A stretch of DNA of 64,000 bases from assembly GCF_039544165.1 (NCBI RefSeq), contig NZ_BAABLD010000002.1, positions 1 through 64,000 of the forward strand, written 5' to 3'. The notes beneath the pieces were generated by a model. It saw only the letters and a program-made list of their open reading frames with translations. It searched no databases and was not told the DNA's origin. Of the stretch, positions 1 to 6,916 are shown piece by piece (the stretch's first letter is position 1; every line of letters starts with the position of its first letter). This stretch comes from Viridibacterium curvum (GTDB lineage: Bacteria; Pseudomonadota; Gammaproteobacteria; Burkholderiales; Rhodocyclaceae). Both the position numbers and the translations under genes were made by a program.

Positions 1-421
1 GAGTTATCGAGAACGGGTTGCTTTTCAGGCTTCTGTGGTGAGGCGTTGGCGGCCTGATCTGGGACGTGCGGAAACCTCTTGCCAGCTCTTAATGCCGACC
101 CTTCATGCGCCAGACATCCATGTCGTCGTTCCCGCGCAGGCGGGAACCCAGTGTCTTGAACCGTCGCTGGATTCCCGCCTTCGCGGGAATGACGAGTTAT
201 CGAGAACGGGTTGCTTTTCAGGCTTCTGTGGTGAGGCGTTGGCGGCCTGATCTGGGACGTGCGGAAACCTCTTGCCAGTACTTGATGCCGACCCTTCAGG
301 CGCCAGACGTCCATGTCGTCGTTCCCGCGAAGGCGGGAACCCAGTGTCTTGACCGTCGCTGGATTCCCGCCTTCGCGGGAATGACGAGTTATCGAGAACG
401 GGTTGCCTTTCAGGCTTCTGC
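1..421. repeat. Tandem 193-bp repeat, two full copies plus a partial third
   Basis: Copy 1 starts at 1, copy 2 at 194 and copy 3 at 386, so the period is 192-193 bp. Copies 1 and 2 differ at only a few positions. Copy 3 matches for about 36 bases and then diverges inside the 3' end of the neighbouring minus-strand gene (stop at 410-412). Each full unit contains a paired palindromic element (about 122-193 and 315-385) built from GTTCCCGC...GCGGGAAC and ATTCCCGC...GCGGGAAT arms ending in GACG. The same element occurs between genes elsewhere in the window. The array may continue left of the window. No gene is supported in 1-409. Confidence 0.9.
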
Positions 422-1756
422 AGCGAGATCGAGCGGGCGCTGCACGTTGAGGCGGAAGCGTCCGCGACCGGTTTTCTCGATGGCGATGTCGGGGCAGCGC
501 TCGCGCAGGCGGCGGGCGAGCAGTACGAGGCGGGCTTCGAGGTTGTCGTCGATGTCGGGAAGGCGCAGGGCGGGGTCGAGGCGCAGTTCGCGGTTGGTGA
601 AGTCGGCGCGGCCGCTGCGGGTGTATTCGCCGAGCAGCTTCCACAGCACGGCGCCGGCAACGCCCTTGATGAGGTAGTCGTCGTTGGCGAAGACGCAATC
701 GCCATCGGGGTAGTAGCGCAGGCGCAGGGCGCCGGCTTCAGCGGGGGGCCTGGTCGTGGGCGCGGGGCTGGCGGCGTCAAGAGCGTCGCTGCTGTCTTCG
801 TCGCAGGTCTGCATGCCTTGCAGCAGCGCGCCGAGCTGGTGGCTGAGCACGACGAGGGCGTCTTCGTCGAGGTGGTTGAAGCGCATGTCGGCCAGGCTGT
901 CGGCATACAGCACGCCGAGCAGCTGCGTGCCGCAGAGCACGGGCACGGCGACCTGGCTGTGCGGTTCGGCCAGACCGGGAAAGGGCACTTCGGCCGGCGG
1001 GTGGTGCGCGGTGTCGGCGGCAGATTCGTGAATGGCGCGCGTGTAGCGGTATTCGCTGGTCATGAAGCCGATGCGGATCGGCTCGCGCTCGGCCGCTGCA
1101 ACGCCGATGACGCCGATGCCAAGGGCTACCTCGCTGCCGATGCCGGTGGCGTCGTAGCCCCGGCTGGCGACGGTGGCGAGCACGTTGCGGGCGGGGTCAA
1201 ACAGCAGCAGCATGCTGTGCGGCATGTCGAGCTGTTCGGCCAGCACGCGCAGGGTGGTGTCGAAGAGTTCGTCGAGGTCGCGGCAGCTGGCGAGCTGATC
1301 GCTTGCCACGCGCAGCGGGCTGAGCAGGTTGCCGCGCGGTGGCATGGGCGGCAGGCTGTCGCAGTCGACCGTCTCGACGGCGAGCACGCGGTAAACGTCG
1401 GCGCCCTGCAGGTGAAAGATGCCTTGCATGCCGGTTTGCGAGGCGATGCCGGCGAGGCGGGCCTTCATGCGTTCGAAGAGCTTGCCGCTGGTGCGCGTTT
1501 CGGTGAACTGCAGGCTCAGGCGGTAGCTGGCGCCGGTGTCGGCGTTGGTGACGTAGGCCGTCGCGAAGGGGTGCGCGAGGATGTTGGCGCGCGTCTTGTT
1601 GAAGAACTGGAAGCTCAGCGCGACGTGCTCGGCGTCGACGTATTCCATTTGCGACACGTAGCTGATGTTGGGTGTGCCGTCCGGGGCGCAGGTGGCGAGA
1701 ATGGGGGGGATGGAACCCTCCATGCACTGGCGCAGGGTGTCGAGGTCGAGCTTCAT
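410..1756 (-). CDS. Flavin-fold (PNPOx-like) + GAF domain protein with conserved C-terminal module
   Basis: 448 residues. Residues about 1-150 resemble the pyridoxamine-5'-phosphate-oxidase split barrel (start MKLDLDTLRQCMEG, then a PDGTPNISYVSQ strand pair). Residues about 165-310 look like a GAF domain, with the typical VPVLCGTQLLGVLYAD strand. The last 100 residues form a separate module (DDYLIKGVAGAVLWKLL ... TNRELRLDPALRLPD ... GRGRF) that looks like a winged helix, possibly DNA-binding or output. The start overlaps the stop of the upstream PNPOx-like gene by ATGA, so the two are co-translated. A redox- or ligand-responsive regulator is an inference only. The 3' end lies inside the tandem repeat. 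Confidence 0.8.
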   Translation of the reverse strand: MKLDLDTLRQCMEGSIPPILATCAPDGTPNISYVSQMEYVDAEHVALSFQFFNKTRANILAHPFATAYVTNADTGASYRLSLQFTETRTSGKLFERMKARLAGIASQTGMQGIFHLQGADVYRVLAVETVDCDSLPPMPPRGNLLSPLRVASDQLASCRDLDELFDTTLRVLAEQLDMPHSMLLLFDPARNVLATVASRGYDATGIGSEVALGIGVIGVAAAEREPIRIGFMTSEYRYTRAIHESAADTAHHPPAEVPFPGLAEPHSQVAVPVLCGTQLLGVLYADSLADMRFNHLDEDALVVLSHQLGALLQGMQTCDEDSSDALDAASPAPTTRPPAEAGALRLRYYPDGDCVFANDDYLIKGVAGAVLWKLLGEYTRSGRADFTNRELRLDPALRLPDIDDNLEARLVLLARRLRERCPDIAIEKTGRGRFRLNVQRPLDLAAEA

Positions 1757-2235
1757 GCGAGGCGGGCTCCGGCGGTCTGGCCGGGTGTCTGGCTGAAGAC
1801 TTCGTGCGGGGTGAAGCTGATGGCGACGCGGTCGCCGATGCGCGTGTCCATGACGGTACTCAGCAGCTCTTCGCTGAAGCCGAGCGGCATGACCTCGGCA
1901 ACGAAGGCCTTGAGGTGGGCGTCGCAGCTGGCATGGTCGAAGGGACGCAGCGGCACCACGGCGGCGTCCTTGCCCTTGAGCTGGTAGGTGCGGTGCGTGG
2001 TCGGTTCGGTGATGGCCAGCGCGATCTGCCCGCAGGCGGTGATGTCGGCGATAAGGGCGGCGGACTGGCGCTGGCTGACGATCAGGGTGACGCGGCGGCG
2101 GTCGGGCGAAATGTGGCAGCCATAGGCGCGCGCCATCGAGGGCTGCAGGTTGGCGTCGCGCGAGGCGACGGCGAGCGAGACGCCTTTATGAACGAAGGCG
2201 GCAAGCTCGTCGGAGATGAGCGGGGCGGCGGACAT
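1753..2235 (-). CDS. Pyridoxamine 5'-phosphate oxidase-like (split-barrel flavin-binding) protein
   Basis: 160 residues starting MSAAPLISDELAAFVHKG. The split-barrel pattern is visible: an N-terminal helix, VSLAVASRDANLQPSMARAYG, then RRVTLIVSQRQSAALIADI. This family binds FMN, F420 or heme, and many members are not PNP oxidases. The gene overlaps the following GAF gene by 4 bp. The reading frame is open upstream to 2676, but that stretch is GC-rich, proline-rich and lacks a ribosome site. I place the start at 2235, where homologous-looking sequence begins. No clear Shine-Dalgarno sequence precedes it, so the start is uncertain. Confidence 0.75.
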   Translation of the reverse strand: MSAAPLISDELAAFVHKGVSLAVASRDANLQPSMARAYGCHISPDRRRVTLIVSQRQSAALIADITACGQIALAITEPTTHRTYQLKGKDAAVVPLRPFDHASCDAHLKAFVAEVMPLGFSEELLSTVMDTRIGDRVAISFTPHEVFSQTPGQTAGARLA

Positions 2236-2605
2236 GGGATGGATGGAATTGCGGTGACACTGGCAGCAGGGCTGGCCGCCATTAAACCGCAATTGCCCTG
2301 CCTTGTCGTCGGCCCGGCTGGGCAAGTCGGGGGGGGCAGGGGGCCGCAGTTGCTCGAACCCGGCGGCGGGAGCAGGCTGCTTGAACGGATGGCCTTGCCA
2401 GTACTGTTCATGCATAACGCATGGCGGGTGACGGCGCGCGGTCTGAACGGATGTTCTGATTGAGGTGCGCGAACAGACAGGGCGGCATCGTGTCTCGCGG
2501 TGTGGGCACGGCGGGGGCGTGGACGACAACGTGGCATGCTGGCAAAGTGCCGGGTCGGTTGCCAGCATGCGCTGCTGACCGCTCTGACCAAGGAGGACGC
2601 ACGTC
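2236..2605. other. 370-bp divergent intergenic region without a supported gene
   Basis: This lies between the minus-strand PNPOx/GAF pair and the plus-strand small membrane protein, so promoters for both directions should be here. It is GC-rich with a run of eight G at about 2330. I see no convincing -35/-10 pair, tRNA or hairpin terminator. Confidence 0.5.
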
Positions 2606-2773
2606 GTGCAATCCCGTTTCGGCTCCATAGCCCTGATCGTGATCGGGCTGTTTTTCCTGCTGCACAACCTGGACATCCTGAGCTTCCGCTACCTTGGCGA
2701 GATCTTGCGTACCTGGTGGCCGGCGATCCTCATCGTGGTGGGCGCCCTGGGCTTGATGGGCAAGCGCAAGTGA
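2606..2773 (+). CDS. Small two-helix membrane protein (LiaI/LiaF-type transmembrane region)
   Basis: 55 residues read from a GTG start with an AGGAGGA ribosome site at 2591-2597, 8 bases upstream. The product has two hydrophobic stretches: residues about 7-20 (ALIVIGLFFLLHNL) and 31-49 (TWWPAILIVVGALGLM). It ends in GKRK. The pattern resembles the LiaF/PspC-type transmembrane module (DUF5668-like): a first helix, a short loop with a W-W-P turn, then a second helix. Its TGA overlaps the GTG start of the aminopeptidase gene, so the pair is translationally coupled. Function unknown, likely envelope-associated. Confidence 0.75.
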   Translation: MQSRFGSIALIVIGLFFLLHNLDILSFRYLGEILRTWWPAILIVVGALGLMGKRK

Positions 2774-3873
2774 ATCTGAAGGGCGCCGGCTTGCTTGCAG
2801 TGCTGGCCATGCTGACCGGTTGTGCGGGTGATGGCGTCGGGCTCGGGTACTACTGGCAGGCTGTACGCGGGCAGTTCCAGTTGTGGCAGCGCACGCGGCC
2901 TGTGGCCGATGTGGCGGCAGACCAGGCGACGCCCGAGGCTTTGCGCAAGCGTCTGCAGCTGGCCATGGAAATCCGTGCGTATGCCAGCCGCGAGCTGGGC
3001 CTGCCTGACAATGACAGTTACCGCAGTTATGCGGACCTGCAGCGCAAGTCGGTGGTGTGGAACGTGTTTGCCGCGCCGCCGCTGTCGCTGCAGACGATGA
3101 GCTGGTGCTTCCCCGTGGCGGGGTGCGTGGGCTATCTGGGTTACTTTGGCGAGGCGGATGCACGCTCGCGCGCCGACGCGTTGCGCGGACAGGGCCTGGA
3201 CGTGATTGTGGGGGGCGTGCCGGCGTATTCGACGCTGGGCTGGTTGTCTGATCCGCTGCTCAACACCTTCATCGATTGGCCCGAGGCGGAATTGGCGCGG
3301 CTGATCTTCCATGAGCTGGCGCATCAGAAGGTGTATGTGAAGGACGACACCGAGTTCAACGAGTCCTTCGCTTCGACGGTCGAGCTGGTGGGGGTGCGGC
3401 GCTGGTTGTCACAGCCGGGCAAGGAGGCGCAGCGGGAGACCTTCGAGCGTGGCCTGGTGATGCAGTCGGATTTCGCGACGCTGGTGCGCCAGGGGCGCGA
3501 GCGTTTTGTGGCCTTGTATGCCGAAGCGGAGACGGCGCTGGCACGGGCGGAACCGGCAGAGCGCGATGCGTTGCGGGCGCAGTTCCTGGTGCGCAAGCAG
3601 GCGCTCATCGAAACCTTGCAGGCCGAGCACCGCACGATGCGTGATACGCGCTGGAACGGTTACACGGGCTATGACGAGTGGTTCGCCGGCATCAACAATG
3701 CGCGGTTGGCGTCGGTGGGGTTCTATCAGGGCTTGGTGCCGGGCTTCGAGGCTTTGCTGAAGGCCGAGGGGGGCGACCTGGGGCGCTGGTACGCGCGGGT
3801 GGAGAAGCTGGGTGAGCGCAGCCCGACGGAGCGGCGGACTGCGCTGCAGGCGAATGTAACGCCGATTCCCTAG
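2770..3873 (+). CDS. Putative lipoprotein aminopeptidase (PF10023-type zinc peptidase)
   Basis: 367 residues. The GTG start gives MNLKGAGLLAVLAMLTGC, a lipoprotein signal with lipobox LTGC, so the mature protein is probably lipid-anchored facing the periplasm. A zinc-peptidase signature HELAHQ lies near residue 180, followed about 15 residues later by E-F-N-E-S-F-A, which supplies the third ligand/glutamate pattern seen in this predicted aminopeptidase family. The C-terminal third is rich in helices (RKQALIETLQAEHR). It overlaps the small membrane gene upstream by 4 bp and converges with the FliL-like gene, overlapping it by 4 bp at the stops. Activity is predicted only. Confidence 0.85.
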   Translation: MNLKGAGLLAVLAMLTGCAGDGVGLGYYWQAVRGQFQLWQRTRPVADVAADQATPEALRKRLQLAMEIRAYASRELGLPDNDSYRSYADLQRKSVVWNVFAAPPLSLQTMSWCFPVAGCVGYLGYFGEADARSRADALRGQGLDVIVGGVPAYSTLGWLSDPLLNTFIDWPEAELARLIFHELAHQKVYVKDDTEFNESFASTVELVGVRRWLSQPGKEAQRETFERGLVMQSDFATLVRQGRERFVALYAEAETALARAEPAERDALRAQFLVRKQALIETLQAEHRTMRDTRWNGYTGYDEWFAGINNARLASVGFYQGLVPGFEALLKAEGGDLGRWYARVEKLGERSPTERRTALQANVTPIP

Positions 3874-4367
3874 TTCCCCTGCAGGATGAAGCTGGTGAAG
3901 AAGACGTCGTCGATGCCGGTCTTCTCGTCGAGCTTGAGTACCTTGTTCACGCGTTCGATGATGGCGTCGGCGAGTTGGTCCTTGCCGTCCGGCGCGCGCA
4001 GCTCCTTGATGCTGAAGCCATTGATGGTCAGATGGATGTGGTGCGTGATCATCGGCTTGTAGAGGTCGAGCTCGTGCTGCGCTTCGGGTTTGGCGGCGTG
4101 CAGCACCAGGGTCACCTGCAGGATGCCGCCACCGGTGGGGGTCTCACGGGTGAAGGGGCCGACGTTCACGGTGAATTGCATCGGCGCGGGGCCAGCTGCG
4201 CCGCCACCGCCGTTTGCCAGGGCTGGCTGCGCAAGCAGGGCAGCGAGTGCGCACGCAAACGTGACAAGAATGCGGCTTGGCCTGCGAAACAGGGCGTGGC
4301 GAACGGAGTTCTGCAGGACGCCAAGTGGGGAACGAGGCTGCGAGTGAAGTTGGAAGTGAGGCTTCAA
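3870..4367 (-). CDS. FliL-like periplasmic protein
   Basis: 165 residues from a TTG start with GGAG 6 bases upstream; no ATG gives a better start. A basic N-terminus is followed by hydrophobic ILVTFACALAALLAQ and an ALA cleavage-like site, then a glycine-rich linker. The C-terminal half has the FliL pattern: a beta-strand QFTVNVGPF, a central helix and the terminal VFFTSFILQ strand. FliL supports the flagellar stator. No other flagellar structural gene is in the window, but a large chemotaxis locus begins 10 kb away. Classical FliL keeps its membrane anchor, while here a cleavable signal is possible, so this could be a FliL paralogue. Confidence 0.7.
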   Translation of the reverse strand: MKPHFQLHSQPRSPLGVLQNSVRHALFRRPSRILVTFACALAALLAQPALANGGGGAAGPAPMQFTVNVGPFTRETPTGGGILQVTLVLHAAKPEAQHELDLYKPMITHHIHLTINGFSIKELRAPDGKDQLADAIIERVNKVLKLDEKTGIDDVFFTSFILQGN

Positions 4368-4574
4368 GATGGGCTCCGCGACGCAAGGAGTGGGACGGGA
4401 TGAACCGGAAATGGAGCGGCCCGGGTCAGGCCATCACTTGTTATCGGCGCGAGGCGGAGTGTCTTGATGAGTGGAACGGCTTATCAACGGCTTTTCTGTT
4501 TCACAATCCGGAAGTGGGCTGAGGAGTTGCGCTCTGGCTGCCTCGGCTTGGTGCGAGGCAGCAGGCACGACGGT

Positions 4575-4880
4575 TCAGGATCGTGCGCCGAAGGCGTAGC
4601 GCTGCGATTGCAGGGCGGCACCGGCGCTGGTGACAGAGCTCTTGGCAGGGCCCTTGGGAGTGCTGTCGCTGGATGAGGGAGTGGTCAGCCAGCCGAGTTT
4701 GTCGCGCAGGTCCATGGCGATGCTGACGAGCTCGACGTCTTCGCACTCTTCCGCCAGATCAAGCACTTGGCCGGCATAGGTCTGCTCAGCGAAGAAGCGC
4801 TGGGTGTTCAGGGAAATGTTCTGAACCTGACGCAGACGGATCTTGAGGCGGGCGACGAGTTGAATAAGTGCGTTGTCCAT
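4575..4880 (-). CDS. Conserved small helical protein, paralogue 1 beside bactofilin
   Basis: 101 residues starting MDNALIQLVARLKIRL. It is mostly helical with a central YAGQVLDLAEECEDVEL segment and a low-complexity serine/proline tail. I do not recognise a family. It is clearly related to the product of 6485-6787, which shares the MD start, an RL pair, an RF pair and the YA-QVLDLA core. The bactofilin gene lies between the two. The longer upstream frame (to 5273) is rejected because it runs through the bactofilin gene. Co-function with bactofilin is an inference from position. Confidence 0.65.
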   Translation of the reverse strand: MDNALIQLVARLKIRLRQVQNISLNTQRFFAEQTYAGQVLDLAEECEDVELVSIAMDLRDKLGWLTTPSSSDSTPKGPAKSSVTSAGAALQSQRYAFGARS

Positions 4881-5025
4881 GAGATGCAGTCCTGTGTAGC
4901 GGGAACCCTCTCTTAGCAATCGATATGCCCGAAGGAGCAGGTCTCGTGAAGGACTGCACGGCGTCCGTGACGGATTTTGGTTTCCGACCCGCGCCGGGCG
5001 GGTCGGAGCCATCGTCACTGAACGT

Positions 5026-5634
5026 TCAACTCGCCAGCGCCGTCGCGACGACCTTGGGCAGAGCCGGGGTGCTGGAGGTGGATTTGAGACCAGTGGTTTC
5101 GCGTGTTGACTGGATGTCGCCGGACAGGATGCCGCCGCTCTCGATGAAGACCTGGCCGTAACGGATCTGCCCGCGTACGCGGCCGGTGGCGTGGATGATG
5201 AGTTGCTGCCGGGCAGTGAGTTCACCTTCGAAGTCGCCGTGGATCTCGGCGATGTCGATGCCGACCTTGCCACGGAAGGCGCCGCCCTGGCTGATGCGGA
5301 TGACGCGGCTGTCCATGGTGGCCTCGACGCTGCCTTCGACGATCAGGGTGTCGCAGTCCTGGATCTCGGCGCCCTTGAGTTTGACGTCAGGGCCGACGAT
5401 GAGGCGACTGCCGGCTTCGTCGTCAGCAGCGCGCGGGGTAGTGCTGGCGGGCGCGACAGCTGCCTGGGCGGACTTCTGTTCGATCATGTTGCGGACTTCT
5501 TCGAGATGGGCGCGCGCACCGGGGGAGAGCGAGGTGCTGCCCGAGGTCGCGGGTGACGCCATGGCGGGCTGTGTGCCGACGCCTGCGCGATCCTGCTGAT
5601 GCTTGCTGAGGATGGATTGCTGCTTCTCGAACAT
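5026..5634 (-). CDS. Bactofilin (polymer-forming cytoskeletal protein)
   Basis: 202 residues starting MFEKQQSILSKHQQD, preceded by a GGAAAGGAAG ribosome site. An N-terminal tail of about 70 residues is disordered. It is followed by the bactofilin right-handed beta-helix: RLIVGPDVKLKGAEI, TLIVEGSVEA, GAFRGKVGIDIAEIHGDFEG, QLIIHATGRVRGQI, and IESGGILSGDI. Bactofilins self-assemble without nucleotide into filaments that place cell-wall, stalk or motility proteins. The unusually long N-terminal tail may carry membrane or partner binding. It stands alone in its transcription unit, with an 850-bp non-coding region upstream. Confidence 0.9.
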   Translation of the reverse strand: MFEKQQSILSKHQQDRAGVGTQPAMASPATSGSTSLSPGARAHLEEVRNMIEQKSAQAAVAPASTTPRAADDEAGSRLIVGPDVKLKGAEIQDCDTLIVEGSVEATMDSRVIRISQGGAFRGKVGIDIAEIHGDFEGELTARQQLIIHATGRVRGQIRYGQVFIESGGILSGDIQSTRETTGLKSTSSTPALPKVVATALAS

Positions 5635-5812
5635 GAGTCTTCCTTTCCTGATTGTCCTGATGGTTCTGGCCGGAACCCGATGGCGCCCGACGAAGGTGAA
5701 ATGGCAAGCGACGTGCCATGCAGGACTAAGTGCCCTGAAAACAGTTGCTTGGCGGTTTCTGCCCGGCGCGACGCAAAGCAATGTGACGGGATGAGCGTTG
5801 CTGATGCACGAC

Positions 5813-5827
5813 ACAACTTTAAGTTGT
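5813..5827. promoter_or_regulatory. Perfect inverted repeat in the bactofilin upstream region
   Basis: ACAACTT-T-AAGTTGT forms perfect 7-bp arms around one base. It lies about 180 bp upstream of the bactofilin start in an AT-rich patch (TTAAACGACTGATTAAAAAC follows) that is a likely promoter zone. It could be an operator; no matching regulator is evident. Confidence 0.4.
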
Positions 5828-6012
5828 TGCATTAAACGACTGATTAAAAACAAATAACCGGTGTTGGCGTGTGACGACTATGCGCCAAAGAAGCTTGCAG
5901 ATCGCTGATTGCAAACCGGTTTTTGGGGTCAGTGCGGAATGCAGATGGCCTGACTGTTGGCCTGGGCGAATGTTCGCGACGCCCCACCACAGCCTGGACC
6001 GGGCGACGAGGC

Positions 6013-6045
6013 AAAAAAAACGGCACGCGGAGGAGTGCGTGCCGT
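6013..6045 (-). terminator. Strong intrinsic terminator of the candidate sRNA
   Basis: On the minus strand a perfect 9-bp stem (ACGGCACGC with GCGTGCCGT) encloses the loop ACTCCTCC and is followed by eight T. The U-tract direction assigns it to the minus strand. The nearest annotated minus-strand gene end upstream is 440 bp away and already has its own terminator, which implies a separate transcript. Confidence 0.8.
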
Positions 6046-6232
6046 GGAAGCCGGGTGGTGTGTGGGCACCACGCCGAGGGAGAAATGGGTACGCGGAATG
6101 TGGGTTCCTGTACCCGTCCGCACGCAGGGGGATCAGCCAGCATGCGGACAACAAAGCAGAGTGCGGTGTGGGCAACCTCCTTGAGGAATTGAGCAGTTCA
6201 AGCGCCGTAAGCGCCGCCGGGCGAGCCGGACG
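6013..6232 (-). ncRNA. Candidate small RNA, about 220 nt
   Basis: A sigma54-type promoter (6243-6259, minus) predicts a transcript start near 6232. A strong intrinsic terminator ends at 6013. No open frame between them has a usable start and an in-frame stop before the hairpin. The RNA contains an AAGGAGGU segment (around 6175-6184) and a terminator loop ACUCCUCC. These could pair with each other or with ribosome sites of target mRNAs. Loops of the CUCCU type are known in regulatory RNAs of several proteobacteria and Gram-positives. This is a prediction from signals only. Confidence 0.5.
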
Positions 6233-6242
6233 TAATGCCTAA

Positions 6243-6259
6243 CGCAATCGATGTGCCAG
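6243..6259 (-). promoter_or_regulatory. Sigma54-type (-24/-12) promoter
   Basis: The minus strand reads TGGCAC-N5-TTGC (TGGCAC at 6258-6253, TTGC at 6247-6244). This matches the sigma54 core with correct GG-to-GC spacing. It faces the sRNA terminator. An AT-rich stretch (TTTTAATTAAAAAC) upstream could bind IHF. Sigma54 promoters need an enhancer-binding activator. Confidence 0.6.
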
Positions 6260-6297
6260 AAATAATGTTTTTAATTAAAACAAAGACTTGGGCTGCA

Positions 6298-6416
6298 TTG
6301 GCGACACATTACGGCGCCCGTGGCGCAGCAAGCTGTTGCTGGTTGGCGACAGCTATGGGCGGGGGCGTGAAAAAGCCCTGTGAATACAGGGTTTGGGATG
6401 TCGCTGATTGGCGACA
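6298..6416. promoter_or_regulatory. Three TTGGCGACA repeats including an inverted repeat, possible activator sites
   Basis: TTGGCGACA occurs exactly at 6298-6306, 6343-6351 and 6408-6416. The third copy is half of an inverted repeat TGTCGC-N6-GCGACA (6399-6416). They lie 40-160 bp upstream of the sigma54-type promoter, the usual range for enhancer sites. Role inferred from position. Confidence 0.45.
6370..6391 (-). terminator. Intrinsic terminator after the 6485-6787 gene
   Basis: Minus strand: CCCTGT-ATTC-ACAGGG stem-loop (6 bp) followed by C and five T. It lies about 95 bp past the stop of the 100-residue gene, so that gene is unlikely to supply the transcript ending at 6013. Confidence 0.6.
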
Positions 6417-6484
6417 GGTGGGCGATGTTGCGTCAGTCGGTACGACAGGGTGCCGTGCCTGTACGACTGCAACCGGGTCCGCGA

Positions 6485-6787
6485 TCAGCTGCTCTTGGGC
6501 AAGCCTTTGGCGGGCGGTACGACGGCTGGGGCATTGATCAGCGTGGCATCTGGATCATTATCGGCAGCAGCCTGGCTGGCATTGAGGCTGAACAGCTGTA
6601 GCTGGCGTTCACGGATTTGTCGGGACAATTGACACAGTTCGCCGTGGCCGGTTTCGACCGCGAGGTCGAGGACTTGGGCGGCGTATTCCGGCTCGGTGGC
6701 AAAGCGCAGGACATCGACCTGAAAATCAAGCTCTTGCATCAGGAACATGTTCAGCCGCGTGAGGTATTGATGGACGATGTGGTCCAT
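6485..6787 (-). CDS. Conserved small helical protein, paralogue 2 beside bactofilin
   Basis: 100 residues starting MDHIVHQYLTRLNMF. It shares its core YAAQVLDLAVETGHGEL with the product of 4575-4880 and has the same length, helical character and low-complexity tail. I do not recognise a domain. No strong ribosome site is seen before the chosen ATG, and the frame stays open upstream, but the alignment with paralogue 1 begins exactly at this methionine. It sits upstream of the non-coding gap and bactofilin, in the same orientation. Function unknown, possibly a bactofilin partner. Confidence 0.6.
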   Translation of the reverse strand: MDHIVHQYLTRLNMFLMQELDFQVDVLRFATEPEYAAQVLDLAVETGHGELCQLSRQIRERQLQLFSLNASQAAADNDPDATLINAPAVVPPAKGLPKSS

Positions 6788-6916
6788 GTGGATGATCCCG
6801 GGTGATGCTTTGTATGGTTGTTTCGGCGCAAGCCGCATGCCCAGTTGGATGACGCGCACCGCACAGGCTGTGATGGAAGTCACGTCTGTGCCGATGAATG
6901 GTGAAAGTGCGTCACA

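Larger units (their letters stand above)
5635..6484. other. 850-bp gap without protein-coding genes
   Basis: The gap holds the bactofilin promoter region (to about 5870), a strong minus-strand terminator (6013-6045), a sigma54-type promoter facing left (6243-6259), an AT-rich segment (6260-6285), three TTGGCGACA repeats (6298-6416) and a second minus-strand terminator (6370-6391). The open frames here have no convincing ribosome site or family resemblance and run through the terminator hairpin, so I treat them as non-coding. Confidence 0.6.

Noticed and set aside
1..421. Possible CRISPR array
   Set aside because: The repeat unit is 193 bp with near-identical copies and no variable spacers; it is a tandem duplication of a unit with a palindromic element.
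818..1987. Plus-strand frame of 389 codons opposite the GAF gene
   Set aside because: Shadow of the two minus-strand PNPOx-type genes, which overlap by ATGA; no ribosome site or motif.
2236..2676. Upstream extension of the 1753-2235 gene
   Set aside because: The extension is proline- and arginine-rich, has no ribosome site and does not resemble the PNPOx fold, so it is an open frame by composition.
5819..6175. Minus-strand frame of 118 codons in the non-coding gap
   Set aside because: It starts on a TTG that touches the AAGGAGGT segment, reads through the terminator hairpin and T-run, and shows no family resemblance.
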